From positions 1 through 15,739 of the forward strand of contig JAPUHZ010000159.1 in assembly GCA_027297485.1 (NCBI GenBank): DNA of 15,739 nt, written 5' to 3'. A program made the position numbers and the translations under genes. Below, piece after piece: positions 1-6,813 of the stretch. Numbering within the stretch: the stretch's first letter is position 1; each line of letters begins with the position of its first letter. Source of the DNA: Deltaproteobacteria bacterium (GTDB lineage Bacteria; Desulfobacterota_B; Binatia; UBA9968). Below the pieces are notes generated by a model. That model was given only the letters and a program-made list of their open reading frames with translations. It was not told the origin of the DNA and made no database searches.

Positions 1-135
1 GGGCCCGTTGGGGCCATTGCGCTGATATGGATCAGCAGGTGGCCAGCAAAATCGATCATGCTTTGCGTTACCAACGATTTCATATGGTGGCTTCCCTTCA
101 CTCTTTACCTCTTTGACGTGAGAAAGCTGAAGTGA
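1..135 (+). CDS. C-terminal end of an unidentified membrane protein (partial)
   Basis: Frame 1 is open from the first base to a TGA at 133-135 and gives the last 44 residues of a protein that starts outside the window. It has a hydrophobic start (AIALIWI), a short polar patch, then a second hydrophobic and aromatic segment (NDFIWWLPFTLYLF) and a charged tail (DVRKLK). That pattern fits the last membrane segment of a small integral membrane protein with a positively charged end. The aromatic-rich NDxIWW-PF pattern gives the impression of a conserved small membrane protein family, but I cannot name it. No function is inferred. It is convergent with the larC fragment, with its stop 23 bases from the fragment's stop. 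The short length is the main reason for doubt. Confidence 0.5.
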   Translation, partial: GPVGAIALIWISRWPAKSIMLCVTNDFIWWLPFTLYLFDVRKLK

Positions 136-158
136 ACAGAGGAGAGTAAATCAAGGGG

Positions 159-359
159 CTAGGTCGATTCAGCAATGCTTCTCAGCACTTCCTCGTAGAG
201 GACCTTCAGAGGTATCTTTCTCGCGACGGCAACGCGCTTCAAGCCTTCGTATTCGGGCGTAGCTCTTTTTATCCCGTCTGGTTCTTCGATGATTTTAACC
301 TTCACCGGGCCGAATCGGGTCTTGGCCTTTTTCGATGTGTGCTTGAAGGTGACACACAC
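159..359 (-). pseudogene. Duplicate 3' fragment of larC
   Basis: The 66-codon frame (GTG at 357-359, stop TAG) matches the C-terminal domain of the intact LarC encoded at 1092-2288. It aligns with about residues 329-384 of that protein, sharing blocks such as VKVKIIEEPDG, RATPEYE and the end VLRS. At DNA level, 181-350 aligns gap-free with 1141-1310, with about 25 mismatches in 170 bases by eye. Homology ends sharply near 350 on one side and near 174 on the other. Everything N-terminal of the last domain is missing, so nickel insertion activity is not expected. The frame is still open, and differences include third-position changes, so a short expressed protein cannot be ruled out. No Shine-Dalgarno was seen before the GTG. 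I read it as a relic of duplication or of insertion beside larC. Confidence 0.75.
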
Positions 360-424
360 GGCAAAAGCGATATTCTATTCTTTTTGCTAGCGGTGCTCAG
401 TGAGGTCAGTGCCATGGGGCCAAT

Positions 425-453
425 TTGACATAGTAAAACAAATGCCTTACATT
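425..453 (+). promoter_or_regulatory. Predicted vapBC promoter
   Basis: TTGACA at 425-430 is followed after exactly 17 bases by TACATT at 448-453, a plausible sigma70-type -35/-10 pair. Transcription would begin about 7 bases downstream, at or next to the vapB ATG at 461, so the transcript would be leaderless or nearly so. No Shine-Dalgarno is seen before that ATG, which agrees with this. Confidence 0.55.
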
Positions 454-458
454 GTAAG
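446..458. promoter_or_regulatory. Palindromic operator candidate for VapB/VapBC
   Basis: CTTACA-T-TGTAAG is a 13-base perfect inverted repeat with 6-base arms. It overlaps the predicted -10 element and ends two bases before the antitoxin start codon. Ribbon-helix-helix antitoxins usually repress their own operon by binding such palindromes, so the position fits autoregulation. Binding itself is inferred. Confidence 0.5.
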
Positions 459-460
459 AC

Positions 461-682
461 ATGAAGACATCGTCCCTTACGATCCGCTTAGACCCAGATC
501 TGAATAAGTTGCTCAATCGAGCCAGCAAACAGTCTGGCAAATCCAGAAGCGAGGTTGCCCGTGAAGCCCTGCGGCGTCAACTTCGGCTGATACAATTTGA
601 GTCACTAAGAAAGAAGGCCATGCCTTTTGCTGAGGCCAGGGGATACTTAACCGATGAAGATGTGTTCTCAGAAGTTTCCTGA
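461..682 (+). CDS. vapB: VapB-like ribbon-helix-helix antitoxin
   Basis: This is a 73-residue protein with the layout of an Arc/MetJ/CopG-type ribbon-helix-helix antitoxin. A short beta strand (SSLTIRLDPDL, residues 4-14) is followed by two helices with the typical GKSRSEVAREALRRQL pattern (residues 26-41), then a C-terminal tail (residues 44-73) that in this family wraps and inhibits the toxin. It should dimerise, bind the operator just upstream and neutralise the downstream PIN-domain protein. The stop TGA at 680-682 shares one base with the toxin ATG at 682, so the two are translationally coupled, as is usual for these pairs. The start at 461 is the only ATG that gives the full N-terminal DNA-binding strand. 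The symbol is by type; the exact subfamily is not certain. Confidence 0.88.
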   Translation: MKTSSLTIRLDPDLNKLLNRASKQSGKSRSEVAREALRRQLRLIQFESLRKKAMPFAEARGYLTDEDVFSEVS

Positions 683-1083
683 TGAGGGTCTTCTTGGACA
701 CCAATGTTTTGGTAAGTGCCTTCACTACTCGGGGTCTTTGTGAAGACGTTCTAAGAGAGGTCCTCGCTTCCCACGATCTGATCGTGTCGGTTCCCTTGCT
801 CAATGAGCTTGAGCGCGCTTTAACAGGAAAATTCAAAATACCAAAAACCTTGATCTCGGAGATTCTCACGTTCCTCGGAGAAGATACGATTCTTTCCAAG
901 ATTGGGGAACTCCCTGATGTGGACATAAAGGATCAAGACGATTTAGCCATACTTTCCTGTGCTCTGGAGGGGAGAGCTAATATTTTTGTGACAGGCGACA
1001 AAGAACTCACAGAACTACACAAAGTGAGCAGCCTTCAAATTCTTTCTCCCAGGGCCTTTTGGGAAAAAGTGAAAAAGGCCTAA
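682..1083 (+). CDS. vapC: PIN-domain toxin of a VapBC-type system
   Basis: This is a 133-residue PIN-domain protein of the 'putative toxin component, PIN family' type. It begins MRVFLDTNVLVSAF, with the first acidic metal-binding residue at D6. The others appear as E42 in LLNELERAL, D86/D87 in DQDDLAIL and D106 in FVTGDKEL, giving the complete acidic quartet for Mg2+-dependent RNA cleavage. Related toxins cut tRNA or rRNA; the target here cannot be read from sequence. It is coupled to the antitoxin by a one-base stop/start overlap. Its TAA is 8 bases from the convergent end of larC, so the two genes are packed tail to tail. The pair looks intact. It lies between two copies of the larC 3' end, suggesting acquisition as a unit. 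Confidence 0.9.
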   Translation: MRVFLDTNVLVSAFTTRGLCEDVLREVLASHDLIVSVPLLNELERALTGKFKIPKTLISEILTFLGEDTILSKIGELPDVDIKDQDDLAILSCALEGRANIFVTGDKELTELHKVSSLQILSPRAFWEKVKKA

Positions 1084-1091
1084 TCGCTGTT

Positions 1092-2288
1092 TCAGACTGA
1101 TGCGTTAAGCACGCTGAGCTTGAGTGTCATCTTAAAGCTCCTCAGCACCTCGTCGTAAAGGAGCTTCAGAGGTATCTTTTTAGCCTCCGCAATTCGCCTT
1201 AAGTCTTCGTATTCAGGCGTTGCCCTTTTTGTCCCGTCTGGTTCTTCGATAATTTTAACCTTCACTGTGCCGAATCGGGTCTTGACCTTTTTCGATGTGC
1301 GCTTGAGGATCATCCGGTTGACCGGATAGAAACGGATGCCGATGGTCGAAGTTTCGCGAAATAGGATTCTGGCGAGCTTCTCTCTATGTGATGGCTCGGC
1401 GATCACCCGGAGCAACGTTCCGGGTCGGTTTTTCTTCATTTGGATTGCGGACAAGAATACGTCGCGGGCGCCCGCGGCGAAGAGGCGTTCGAGAACGTAA
1501 TCGTAAAATTCCGGATTCATATCGTCGATGTTAGTTTCCATGACCAACATCTCTTCTTGTTTCCAAGGCGCCTCGGCTTCGCCAAGAATCAAGCGAAACA
1601 GGTTCGGTCTATCCGGGAACACTTTCTGGCCTGCACCGTAACCTATTTTTTCGATGGTCATGCACGGCTGATCTCCGAAGCTGGTCCCCAAGACGGTCAC
1701 GATAGCGGCTCCTGTGGGTGTCACTGTCTCGCCATCCAGGTTGGTCCATTGAACCGGAATGCCTTTTAGAAGTTCCAGTGTAGCGGGTCCAGGCAGAGGT
1801 AAGGGACCGTGCCTGGATCGTATAAGGCCCTGCCCCAGAGGTATGCGGGAGAACTGGAAGGAACCGATCTTCAGGTGATGAATCCCGATGGCTGTAGCCA
1901 TGATGTCTACGATGGAGTCGGTGGCGCCCACCTCGTGAAAGTGGACCTGGTCAGGCGACACGTCGTGGATTTTCCCCTCCGCCTCCGCCAGCTGACCAAA
2001 GATCTCGAGCCCGCACTTTTTGACCTCGGGGTCAAAGGTGCTCTGCCGGATCATCCCGCGAATCTGCTTCCAAGAACGCTCAGGCTCTTGCTTGCCGCAG
2101 ATGACTCGAAACCGGGTCGCCCGGATAGCGTGAACGGTTTGCTTTGTGACCTCAAGCCTGTATTTGAGCGTTGTGACTTTTTTTAGTTCCGACTTGAGCT
2201 TATCCAGTGGAAGCCCGAGATCCAGGAGAGCCGCGACGAACATATCCCCGCTGACTCCGCCAATTAAATCACCGTAAGCAATTTTCAT
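1092..2288 (-). CDS. larC: LarC, nickel-pincer cofactor nickel insertion protein
   Basis: This 398-residue protein has near full family length. LarC inserts nickel into pyridinium-3,5-bisthiocarboxylic acid mononucleotide, the last step in making the nickel-pincer cofactor of lactate racemase and its relatives (LarA family). Visible family marks are GGVSGDMFVAALLDLG (residues 10-25), the HFHEVGATDSIVDI block (116-129), VTPTGAAI (189-196), NIDDMNPE (253-260) and a C-terminal domain with VKVKIIEE and TPEYEDLRRIA (about 329-384). Residues 385-398 (FKMTLKLSVLNASV) form a tail not shared with the duplicated fragment at 159-359, so the original 3' end may have been replaced or extended. Some lactobacilli make LarC from two frames; here it is one continuous frame. 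No larB, larE or larA is in the window. The ATG at 2286-2288 gives the expected N terminus; its Shine-Dalgarno is weak. Confidence 0.92.
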   Translation of the reverse strand: MKIAYGDLIGGVSGDMFVAALLDLGLPLDKLKSELKKVTTLKYRLEVTKQTVHAIRATRFRVICGKQEPERSWKQIRGMIRQSTFDPEVKKCGLEIFGQLAEAEGKIHDVSPDQVHFHEVGATDSIVDIMATAIGIHHLKIGSFQFSRIPLGQGLIRSRHGPLPLPGPATLELLKGIPVQWTNLDGETVTPTGAAIVTVLGTSFGDQPCMTIEKIGYGAGQKVFPDRPNLFRLILGEAEAPWKQEEMLVMETNIDDMNPEFYDYVLERLFAAGARDVFLSAIQMKKNRPGTLLRVIAEPSHREKLARILFRETSTIGIRFYPVNRMILKRTSKKVKTRFGTVKVKIIEEPDGTKRATPEYEDLRRIAEAKKIPLKLLYDEVLRSFKMTLKLSVLNASV

Positions 2289-2744
2289 CGGATAAATCTC
2301 TGTTCGTCAAAGCACTGCCGCTGGCCCGCGCCCTCGGGGAACGCGCTCTCGGCTGCGGCCGATGGGTGAGTGCCTCGAGGGCCGCCGCCCGTCCTCCCAA
2401 TTGTGCTTACTCCACCGGTCAGGGCCTACCATCAACCTGCACGTCCTTACGTCCGCAGCCTCGCTCGCGCTCCTCTCGGTCGCTCGAGAAATTCCTCCAG
2501 CTCCTTTTTTCTCCCAGTACCTCCCTGTCCCCGTAGGCGAAGATCGGATCCGAGGCGTCGGAACTTTCTGCGACGCCGATCCCCTCCAGGTGAGGGGGCC
2601 TGCCGAACAAGCCGAAAGCACCGAGACTGAACGGTTCGACATAAGCACAGGCCCATTGCTTTCGGCGCGAGAGGCAGGTTTCCGAACGAACCCTCCAGTC
2701 GAGGAGACGCTCAGCCGAGGGGATAGGGAGGTTCCTCTCTTCCC
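2289..2744. other. GC-rich intergenic stretch without a convincing gene
   Basis: These 456 bases lie between larC and the hydrolase gene. They are visibly richer in GC than their neighbours. Several frames on both strands stay open at once, and none gives a protein I recognise, which is typical of GC-rich non-coding DNA rather than of a gene. Inverted repeats are frequent. In the first half there are GCCCTCG/CGAGGGC (2330-2336 / 2376-2382) enclosing TCGGC-TGCG-GCCGA (2349-2362), and a direct repeat ACGTCC-TT-ACGTCC (2441-2454). The second half is listed separately as a structured-RNA candidate. Confidence 0.6.
2546..2734. ncRNA. Candidate structured RNA: run of four stem-loops
   Basis: Four neighbouring stems can be drawn. 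(1) GGATC and GGCGTCG (2546-2550, 2554-2560) pair with CGACGCC and GATCC (2571-2582), with a 3-base bulge and a 10-base loop. (2) CCCCTC (2581-2586) pairs with GAGGGG (2592-2597) around a 5-base loop; it competes with the base of stem 1. (3) CCTGCC (2599-2604) pairs with GGCAGG (2673-2678), then a symmetric 6x6 internal loop, then a perfect 10-bp stem GCCGAAAGCA (2611-2620) with TGCTTTCGGC (2657-2666). (4) GAACCCTCC (2688-2696) pairs with GGAGGTTC (2727-2734), with one bulged base. I do not recognise a known RNA family, and the strand is undecided. A mobile-element end or a degenerate repeat cluster could look the same. Confidence 0.3.
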
Positions 2745-3956
2745 TCACCACTCCGTGTGCACCTCTTTGCCGCTCATCTCCACGTAGACTTTCTCCGACT
2801 TGAAAGGTTTACCATCGAGCCTGTCTTTAAGCCAGTCCACTATGATCGTCCGGGCGCGCGGGTTGCGAATAGAGTGCTTCTCGCCTTCGTAGACGAGTAA
2901 AACTTTTGGGCCCCGAATCTCCTCCATCAACTCGTAGACATATTGGATGGGGCAGAGTTCGTCATCTTCCCCGGCCACGATGAGATAAGGACAAGCTATT
3001 TTAGACGCGACTCCTTTGAGAGTTAGTGTCTTGGCGAATTCGTCAAAGGCTGCTTCCTCGCCGTACCCGGCCATGTACATGTAGTTAAGCTTGAAGGTCG
3101 GAGAGGCTGTGTTGAAGATCGTGTATTGCCCCGGTTCGACGCAGACGCCACTCACAGCGCAAGCCTTGAAGCGCGGCTCTGCCGCGGCAACTCGCGGTCC
3201 CCAATAGGAACCCATACTGGAGCCCATGATCGCAAGGCGGTTCGGGTCGATCTCCAGCCGCTTGACGAGGTATTCGCAGGCGAGCTTTCCTGCGTCTTCA
3301 TAATTTGACGCGGTGCATTGGATGCCTCTGGCTCGGGTCTCTCCCTGGCCGGGTCCGTCAATCGCAAGAACCGCTATTCCCCGCTCCAAAAAAGGATCGC
3401 TGTAAATGGGGTTGTCCTCTTTGACGCCGTCCATCCCCGGAATATAAAGAACACAAGGGACTTTCTCTCCGCTTTTCATGCGGGGAGGCAGGTGGAGCAG
3501 GGCCGCAATTGATTTTCCCTCGTAAGGCAACTCTACGCGCTCGATGGGTCTGCCTGCAAACTGGATGAACTTGTCATAGCAGGCCCTCTTTCTCTCTCCC
3601 CAGGCGATTCGCTTGGGGTTGCCATCCTCATAGACCGCCCACTGGGCGTTGGTGTAAAAGACTGCTGCGATGTAATAGTGCTCGCGCGCTTCGACCTCGT
3701 GGCCAGCCTTTTCAGCTTCTCGCGCCAGCTCTTCGCGGCGTTGCGCCGCCCGAGAGAACTCCCGCGGGATGTCGGTAAACTTCTGAACTCTCCGGCCAAT
3801 CTCCCGGAGCTCGCCGGCTACGCTTGGGCCACAATTGCGGAGGATCTTGTTCGTCCTCCCTTGATCCCAATCAATACCTCTCGTTTGGATCACCTGATCC
3901 AGGAGCCATCTCTGCTCTTGCCAGCGCTTCATCTTTCTCTCTGTCTCTAGACGCAT
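2745..3956 (-). CDS. Alpha/beta hydrolase, FrsA / DHPON-hydrolase-like
   Basis: This is a 403-residue alpha/beta hydrolase. A helical N-terminal region (about residues 1-140), including a charged coiled stretch (64-92), precedes the hydrolase core. The core shows an oxyanion-side strand VLYIPGMDG (169-177), AIDGPGQGETR (198-208) and the nucleophile elbow GSSMG with S247. The acid is D331 or D332 in AGEDDELCP, and the likely catalytic histidine is H361 in GEKHSIRNP. This layout resembles the FrsA-like esterases and 2,6-dihydroxypseudooxynicotine hydrolase, which cleaves a carbon-carbon bond. No signal peptide is seen, so it should be cytoplasmic. The substrate is unknown. AGGAG six bases before the ATG at 3954-3956 supports the start. 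It diverges from the nuo operon. larC lies downstream in the same orientation but 456 bases away, so a shared transcript is uncertain. Confidence 0.88.
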   Translation of the reverse strand: MRLETERKMKRWQEQRWLLDQVIQTRGIDWDQGRTNKILRNCGPSVAGELREIGRRVQKFTDIPREFSRAAQRREELAREAEKAGHEVEAREHYYIAAVFYTNAQWAVYEDGNPKRIAWGERKRACYDKFIQFAGRPIERVELPYEGKSIAALLHLPPRMKSGEKVPCVLYIPGMDGVKEDNPIYSDPFLERGIAVLAIDGPGQGETRARGIQCTASNYEDAGKLACEYLVKRLEIDPNRLAIMGSSMGSYWGPRVAAAEPRFKACAVSGVCVEPGQYTIFNTASPTFKLNYMYMAGYGEEAAFDEFAKTLTLKGVASKIACPYLIVAGEDDELCPIQYVYELMEEIRGPKVLLVYEGEKHSIRNPRARTIIVDWLKDRLDGKPFKSEKVYVEMSGKEVHTEW

Positions 3957-4012
3957 AATTATCTCCTAATTCTCCCTTCGTGAAGGAATCCTGCAATCAC
4001 TTTTCCCTATTG

Positions 4013-4039
4013 ATTATAACGAATTTGAGCGCTAGGCAA
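4013..4039 (-). promoter_or_regulatory. Possible promoter of the alpha/beta hydrolase gene
   Basis: Read on the minus strand, a perfect TATAAT (4013-4018) lies 15 bases after TTGCCT (4034-4039). The -10 is ideal but the spacer is short and the -35 only moderate. It would start transcription about 50 bases before the hydrolase ATG. Confidence 0.35.
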
Positions 4040-4157
4040 CTTTAATTGAACGGTTGAGGCAGGAGATTGGAGCAGGGCTATCTTGGTGGCCTGGTTGGGT
4101 AGACTGTAGTCAACAAAAATGGGCATAGCGATGGAAAAAACGAGGGAAATGGATTAG

Positions 4158-4187
4158 TTGACCCTGACTGATTTTTATGTCTATAGT
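4158..4187 (+). promoter_or_regulatory. Predicted nuo operon promoter
   Basis: TTGACC (4158-4163) and TATAGT (4182-4187) are separated by 18 bases, a good sigma70-like pair, predicting a transcript start near 4194. The TTG at 4158 is in frame with nuoA and could be mistaken for its start codon. Its role as a -35 element argues for the downstream ATG at 4218, which is preceded by GAGGGAAG. Confidence 0.55.
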
Positions 4188-4217
4188 ATTTCTACTAATC
4201 GAGGGAAGAATTTCGCT

Positions 4218-4604
4218 ATGCTGTTTAATTTTTCCAATGTTTTGGTCTTTATGGTCTTAGGTGCCGCCTTTGTCGGCGTTAACCTGTTGATAGGCCGTTT
4301 TCTGCGTCCTTCCAACCCTCAAGCACGCAAGCTCTCTACTTACGAGTGTGGCGAGCCAGCTACCGGCAGCGCCTGGGTCAACTTTAACATGCGGTTTTAC
4401 CTTATTGCCCTAATATTTATTATCTTCGAAGTGGAGCTTGTTTTTATCTTCCCGGTAGCGACTGTCTTTCGACAATGGATTGAGAATGGTCAGGGTCTCT
4501 TTGCCTTTACAGCTATTTCCGTCTTTATAGGTATCGTATTTTTAGGCCTGATTTACGACTGGGTGAAGGGAGACCTGGAGTGGATTAAAAAGGTGAAGGT
4601 GTAG
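4218..4604 (+). CDS. nuoA: NuoA, complex I membrane subunit (ND3 homologue)
   Basis: This 128-residue inner-membrane subunit of respiratory complex I has three membrane helices (about residues 5-27, 58-82 and 92-115). The ND3 signature loop [14 protein letters not shown] contains the conserved cysteine and sits between helices 1 and 2 near the quinone site. It is followed by [20 protein letters not shown], with the conserved acidic residues in helix 2. An in-frame TTG at 4158 would add 20 residues (starting TLTDFYVYS) that do not look like the family N terminus and overlap the predicted promoter, so ATG 4218 is chosen. It is the first gene of the operon; nuoB begins 22 bases after its TAG. 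Its base composition looks more AT-rich than later nuo genes. Confidence 0.95.
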   Translation: MLFNFSNVLVFMVLGAAFVGVNLLIGRFLRPSNPQARKLSTYECGEPATGSAWVNFNMRFYLIALIFIIFEVELVFIFPVATVFRQWIENGQGLFAFTAISVFIGIVFLGLIYDWVKGDLEWIKKVKV

Positions 4605-4626
4605 TCTAAATGATAGGAGCTATTTT

Positions 4627-5139
4627 ATGAAATCGTTACTCAACTCGCTGCCTGAAACCGTATTCACCACAAAGGTGGATGATCTCCTCAACTGGGGGCG
4701 AGCCTCCTCGCAGTGGTATATGCTGTTTGGCTTGGCCTGTTGTGGGATCGAACTGATGCAGACAGGGGGGCCACGGGCCGATGTGGATCGCTTCGGTTGT
4801 GTCCCCCGGGCAACGCCGCGCCAATCGGACTTGATGATCGTGGCCGGCACACTGACCTACAAGATGGCCAAGCGTACTAAGCTTCTCTATGACCAGATGC
4901 CCGACCCAAAATACGTCATCTCCATGGGGAGCTGTGCCAATTGCGGCGGACTCTTTCAGCTTGCCTATTCAGTCTGCAAGGGAGTAGATAAGATCATTCC
5001 CGTGGATGTCTACGTCCCGGGATGCCCTCCCCGGCCCGAGGCACTAACAGAGGGCATAATGAGAATCCAGGATAAGATGATGCAGGAGCGGTGGTTGGTA
5101 AGGCAGCCCGCAGCGGCGGAGGAATCTGTAGGGGCGTAA
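4627..5139 (+). CDS. nuoB: NuoB, complex I subunit carrying cluster N2
   Basis: This 170-residue peripheral-arm subunit binds the terminal 4Fe-4S cluster N2, which passes electrons to quinone. The four expected ligands are visible: the adjacent pair C38-C39 in [10 protein letters not shown]103 in GSCANCGG and C133 in [11 protein letters not shown]. The [15 protein letters not shown] block (61-75) is the usual core. The variant [13 protein letters not shown] is one residue shorter than the DRFGAEVFRA type and recalls the form common outside proteobacterial NADH-type enzymes. AGGAG eight bases before the ATG supports the start. nuoC follows three bases after the stop. The C-terminal tail (about 155-170) is rich in Ala and Glu and probably flexible. 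Confidence 0.97.
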   Translation: MKSLLNSLPETVFTTKVDDLLNWGRASSQWYMLFGLACCGIELMQTGGPRADVDRFGCVPRATPRQSDLMIVAGTLTYKMAKRTKLLYDQMPDPKYVISMGSCANCGGLFQLAYSVCKGVDKIIPVDVYVPGCPPRPEALTEGIMRIQDKMMQERWLVRQPAAAEESVGA

Positions 5140-5142
5140 GGG

Positions 5143-5649
5143 ATGGAGGCGAAAGAAATAGTCGGCAGGCTTGAACGACAGTTCCCGGGTAAAATCAGTG
5201 GATTTAAAGAAGATACCTTGGATCCATACCTCCATGTTGACTCTCAAGCAATTGTGGAAATATGCCGCTATCTCCGGGACGAGCCCGACTTGAATTTTGA
5301 GATCCTGTCTGACTTGACCTGCCTGGATCTTCCTAAGGAGAACAAGATCCAGGTCGTCTATCATCTCTATTCTTATTCCCATCGGCATCAGGTCGTTCTC
5401 AAGGCCGATCTTCCTCGGGAGGAGCCTCACGCACCTACGGTGGAGGGGGTGTGGAAAACAGCCAATTGGATGGAGCGGGAGGCCTTTGATCTCTTCGGGG
5501 TTATCTTCGAAGGGCATAGCGATCTTAGAAGGATTTTGCTTCCTGAGGACTGGGTGGGACATCCCCTGCGCAAGGACTACGTGGAGCAAGAGGAATACGA
5601 TGGAATCAGCACCGAAAGGGCACCGTTGTTAGAAAAATTGCTCCGATAA
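5143..5649 (+). CDS. nuoC: NuoC, complex I 30-kDa-type subunit
   Basis: This 168-residue hydrophilic subunit of the quinone-reducing connecting module packs against NuoD and carries no cofactor. The family signature is visible in the second half: [18 protein letters not shown] followed by [20 protein letters not shown] (about residues 107-145). The N-terminal part has the usual alpha/beta pattern with [17 protein letters not shown]. It is a separate gene, not fused to nuoD as in Escherichia coli. AGGGG at 5130-5134, inside the end of nuoB, lies eight bases before the ATG, giving translational coupling. nuoD begins seven bases after the stop. Confidence 0.96.
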   Translation: MEAKEIVGRLERQFPGKISGFKEDTLDPYLHVDSQAIVEICRYLRDEPDLNFEILSDLTCLDLPKENKIQVVYHLYSYSHRHQVVLKADLPREEPHAPTVEGVWKTANWMEREAFDLFGVIFEGHSDLRRILLPEDWVGHPLRKDYVEQEEYDGISTERAPLLEKLLR

Positions 5650-5656
5650 GGGAACT

Positions 5657-6799
5657 ATGGACGAAACTGTTCACACCGAAAGCGAAGCCTTTCACACCGA
5701 AGATATGACCATCAACATGGGTCCGCAGCACCCGAGCACCCATGGGGTGTTGCGTTTCATTGTTAAGACCGATGGTGAGGTCATGCGGGAGGCGATTCCG
5801 GATGTCGGCTACCTCCACCGCTCTATTGAAAAGATCGGCGAGAAGGTCACGTGGCATGGGTTTGTCCCCTATACGGATCGCGCCGACTACCTGGCGGCGA
5901 TGTTTGCCAATCAGGGTTTCTGCATGGCAGCAGAGAAGCTCGCGGGTGTGGAGGTCACGCGACGCGGTGAGTTCTGCCGCGTGATCGCCTGTGAGCTGAA
6001 TCGGATCATCAGCCACCTCCTTTCCGTGGGGACCTTCGGTCAGGATATTGGGGCCGTCACGCCGTTTCTCCACGCCCTCAGGGAAAGGGAGACCGTCAAT
6101 GACCTGATGGAGGAGATCTGCGGGGCGAGGCTCACTTACAATTATATCAGGATCGGCGGGGTGGGGTACGACATTACGCCGCAAACCTGCGATCGGATTA
6201 CCCAGTTCCTCGACCACTTTGGACCCATCGCCGATGAATATAACCGCCTCATCTCTTACAATAAGATCTTTGTGGAGCGGCTCGCCCATGTGGCTCCAAT
6301 CACTAAGGAAGATGCCCTCCAGTACAACATTGTCGGGCCCAACTTGCGTGCCTGCGGGATCCAATGGGATATCCGGCGGGACATCCCTTACTCGGTTTAT
6401 CCGGAATTGGATTTCAATATCCCTGTGGGCACAGGTGAAAAGGGAACTCTGGGAGACAGCTACGACCGATATATGGTGCGCATCTGGGAGATGGAGGAGA
6501 GCTGCAAGATTGTCCGCCAGTGTCTCAAGATGCTGCCCGAGGGTCCGTCCATCGCCAAGGTGCCACGAAAGTTCAAGCCCCAACCGGGCGAGGTCTATGT
6601 CCGGATAGAGAGTTCCCGCGGGGATATGGGTTTCTACGTGCTCAGCGATGGCAGCGAGTATCCCTATCGTGTGCGCATCCGCACCGGTTCCTTCACTGCC
6701 ATGAGCATGATCGATAAGATTAGTCGAGGCATCATGGTAGCTGATCTGATCGCCCTTATAGCCAGCCTGGATGTGGATGCGCCGGAGATCGATCGATAG
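5657..6799 (+). CDS. nuoD: NuoD, complex I 49-kDa-type subunit
   Basis: This 380-residue subunit is related to the large subunit of NiFe hydrogenases and forms much of the quinone-binding cavity with NuoB. Signatures are [12 protein letters not shown] (20-31), with the quinone-site histidine loop, [12 protein letters not shown] (51-62), PYTDRADYL (71-79), [15 protein letters not shown] in the first half, and [14 protein letters not shown] and [11 protein letters not shown] near the end. The nickel-binding cysteines of hydrogenases are absent, so this is a complex I protein and not a hydrogenase. The C terminus ends [13 protein letters not shown], the usual family end with a slightly altered loop before the final DR. 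AAGGGA precedes the ATG at short distance. Later in-frame ATGs (M17, M21) would remove only a variable leader and are not excluded. Confidence 0.97.
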   Translation: MDETVHTESEAFHTEDMTINMGPQHPSTHGVLRFIVKTDGEVMREAIPDVGYLHRSIEKIGEKVTWHGFVPYTDRADYLAAMFANQGFCMAAEKLAGVEVTRRGEFCRVIACELNRIISHLLSVGTFGQDIGAVTPFLHALRERETVNDLMEEICGARLTYNYIRIGGVGYDITPQTCDRITQFLDHFGPIADEYNRLISYNKIFVERLAHVAPITKEDALQYNIVGPNLRACGIQWDIRRDIPYSVYPELDFNIPVGTGEKGTLGDSYDRYMVRIWEMEESCKIVRQCLKMLPEGPSIAKVPRKFKPQPGEVYVRIESSRGDMGFYVLSDGSEYPYRVRIRTGSFTAMSMIDKISRGIMVADLIALIASLDVDAPEIDR

Positions 6800-6813
6800 G
6801 TCAAAAGAGAGCT

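Noticed and set aside
361..387. GCAAAA/TTTTGC inverted repeat as a terminator
   Set aside because: It has a short AT-rich 6-bp stem and a 15-base loop, is placed upstream of the larC fragment, and no transcript obviously ends there.
2546..2734. RNase P RNA, tmRNA, SRP RNA or a group II intron
   Set aside because: None of the hallmark conserved blocks of these RNAs could be found on either strand.
2362..2787. Long plus-strand frame between larC and the hydrolase as a gene
   Set aside because: It overlaps several other open frames, has low-complexity Pro/Arg/Ser composition, resembles no family I know and runs into the end of the hydrolase gene. GC-rich non-coding DNA explains it better.
4102..4111. 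GACT-GT-AGTC palindrome upstream of nuoA as an operator
   Set aside because: The arms are only 4 bases, no known motif is matched, and it lies about 50 bases before the predicted -35. It is too weak to claim.
5606..6583. Long minus-strand frame opposite nuoD
   Set aside because: It is an antisense shadow of a strongly conserved gene. Its residues are His/Asp-rich, as expected from the reverse reading of nuoD.
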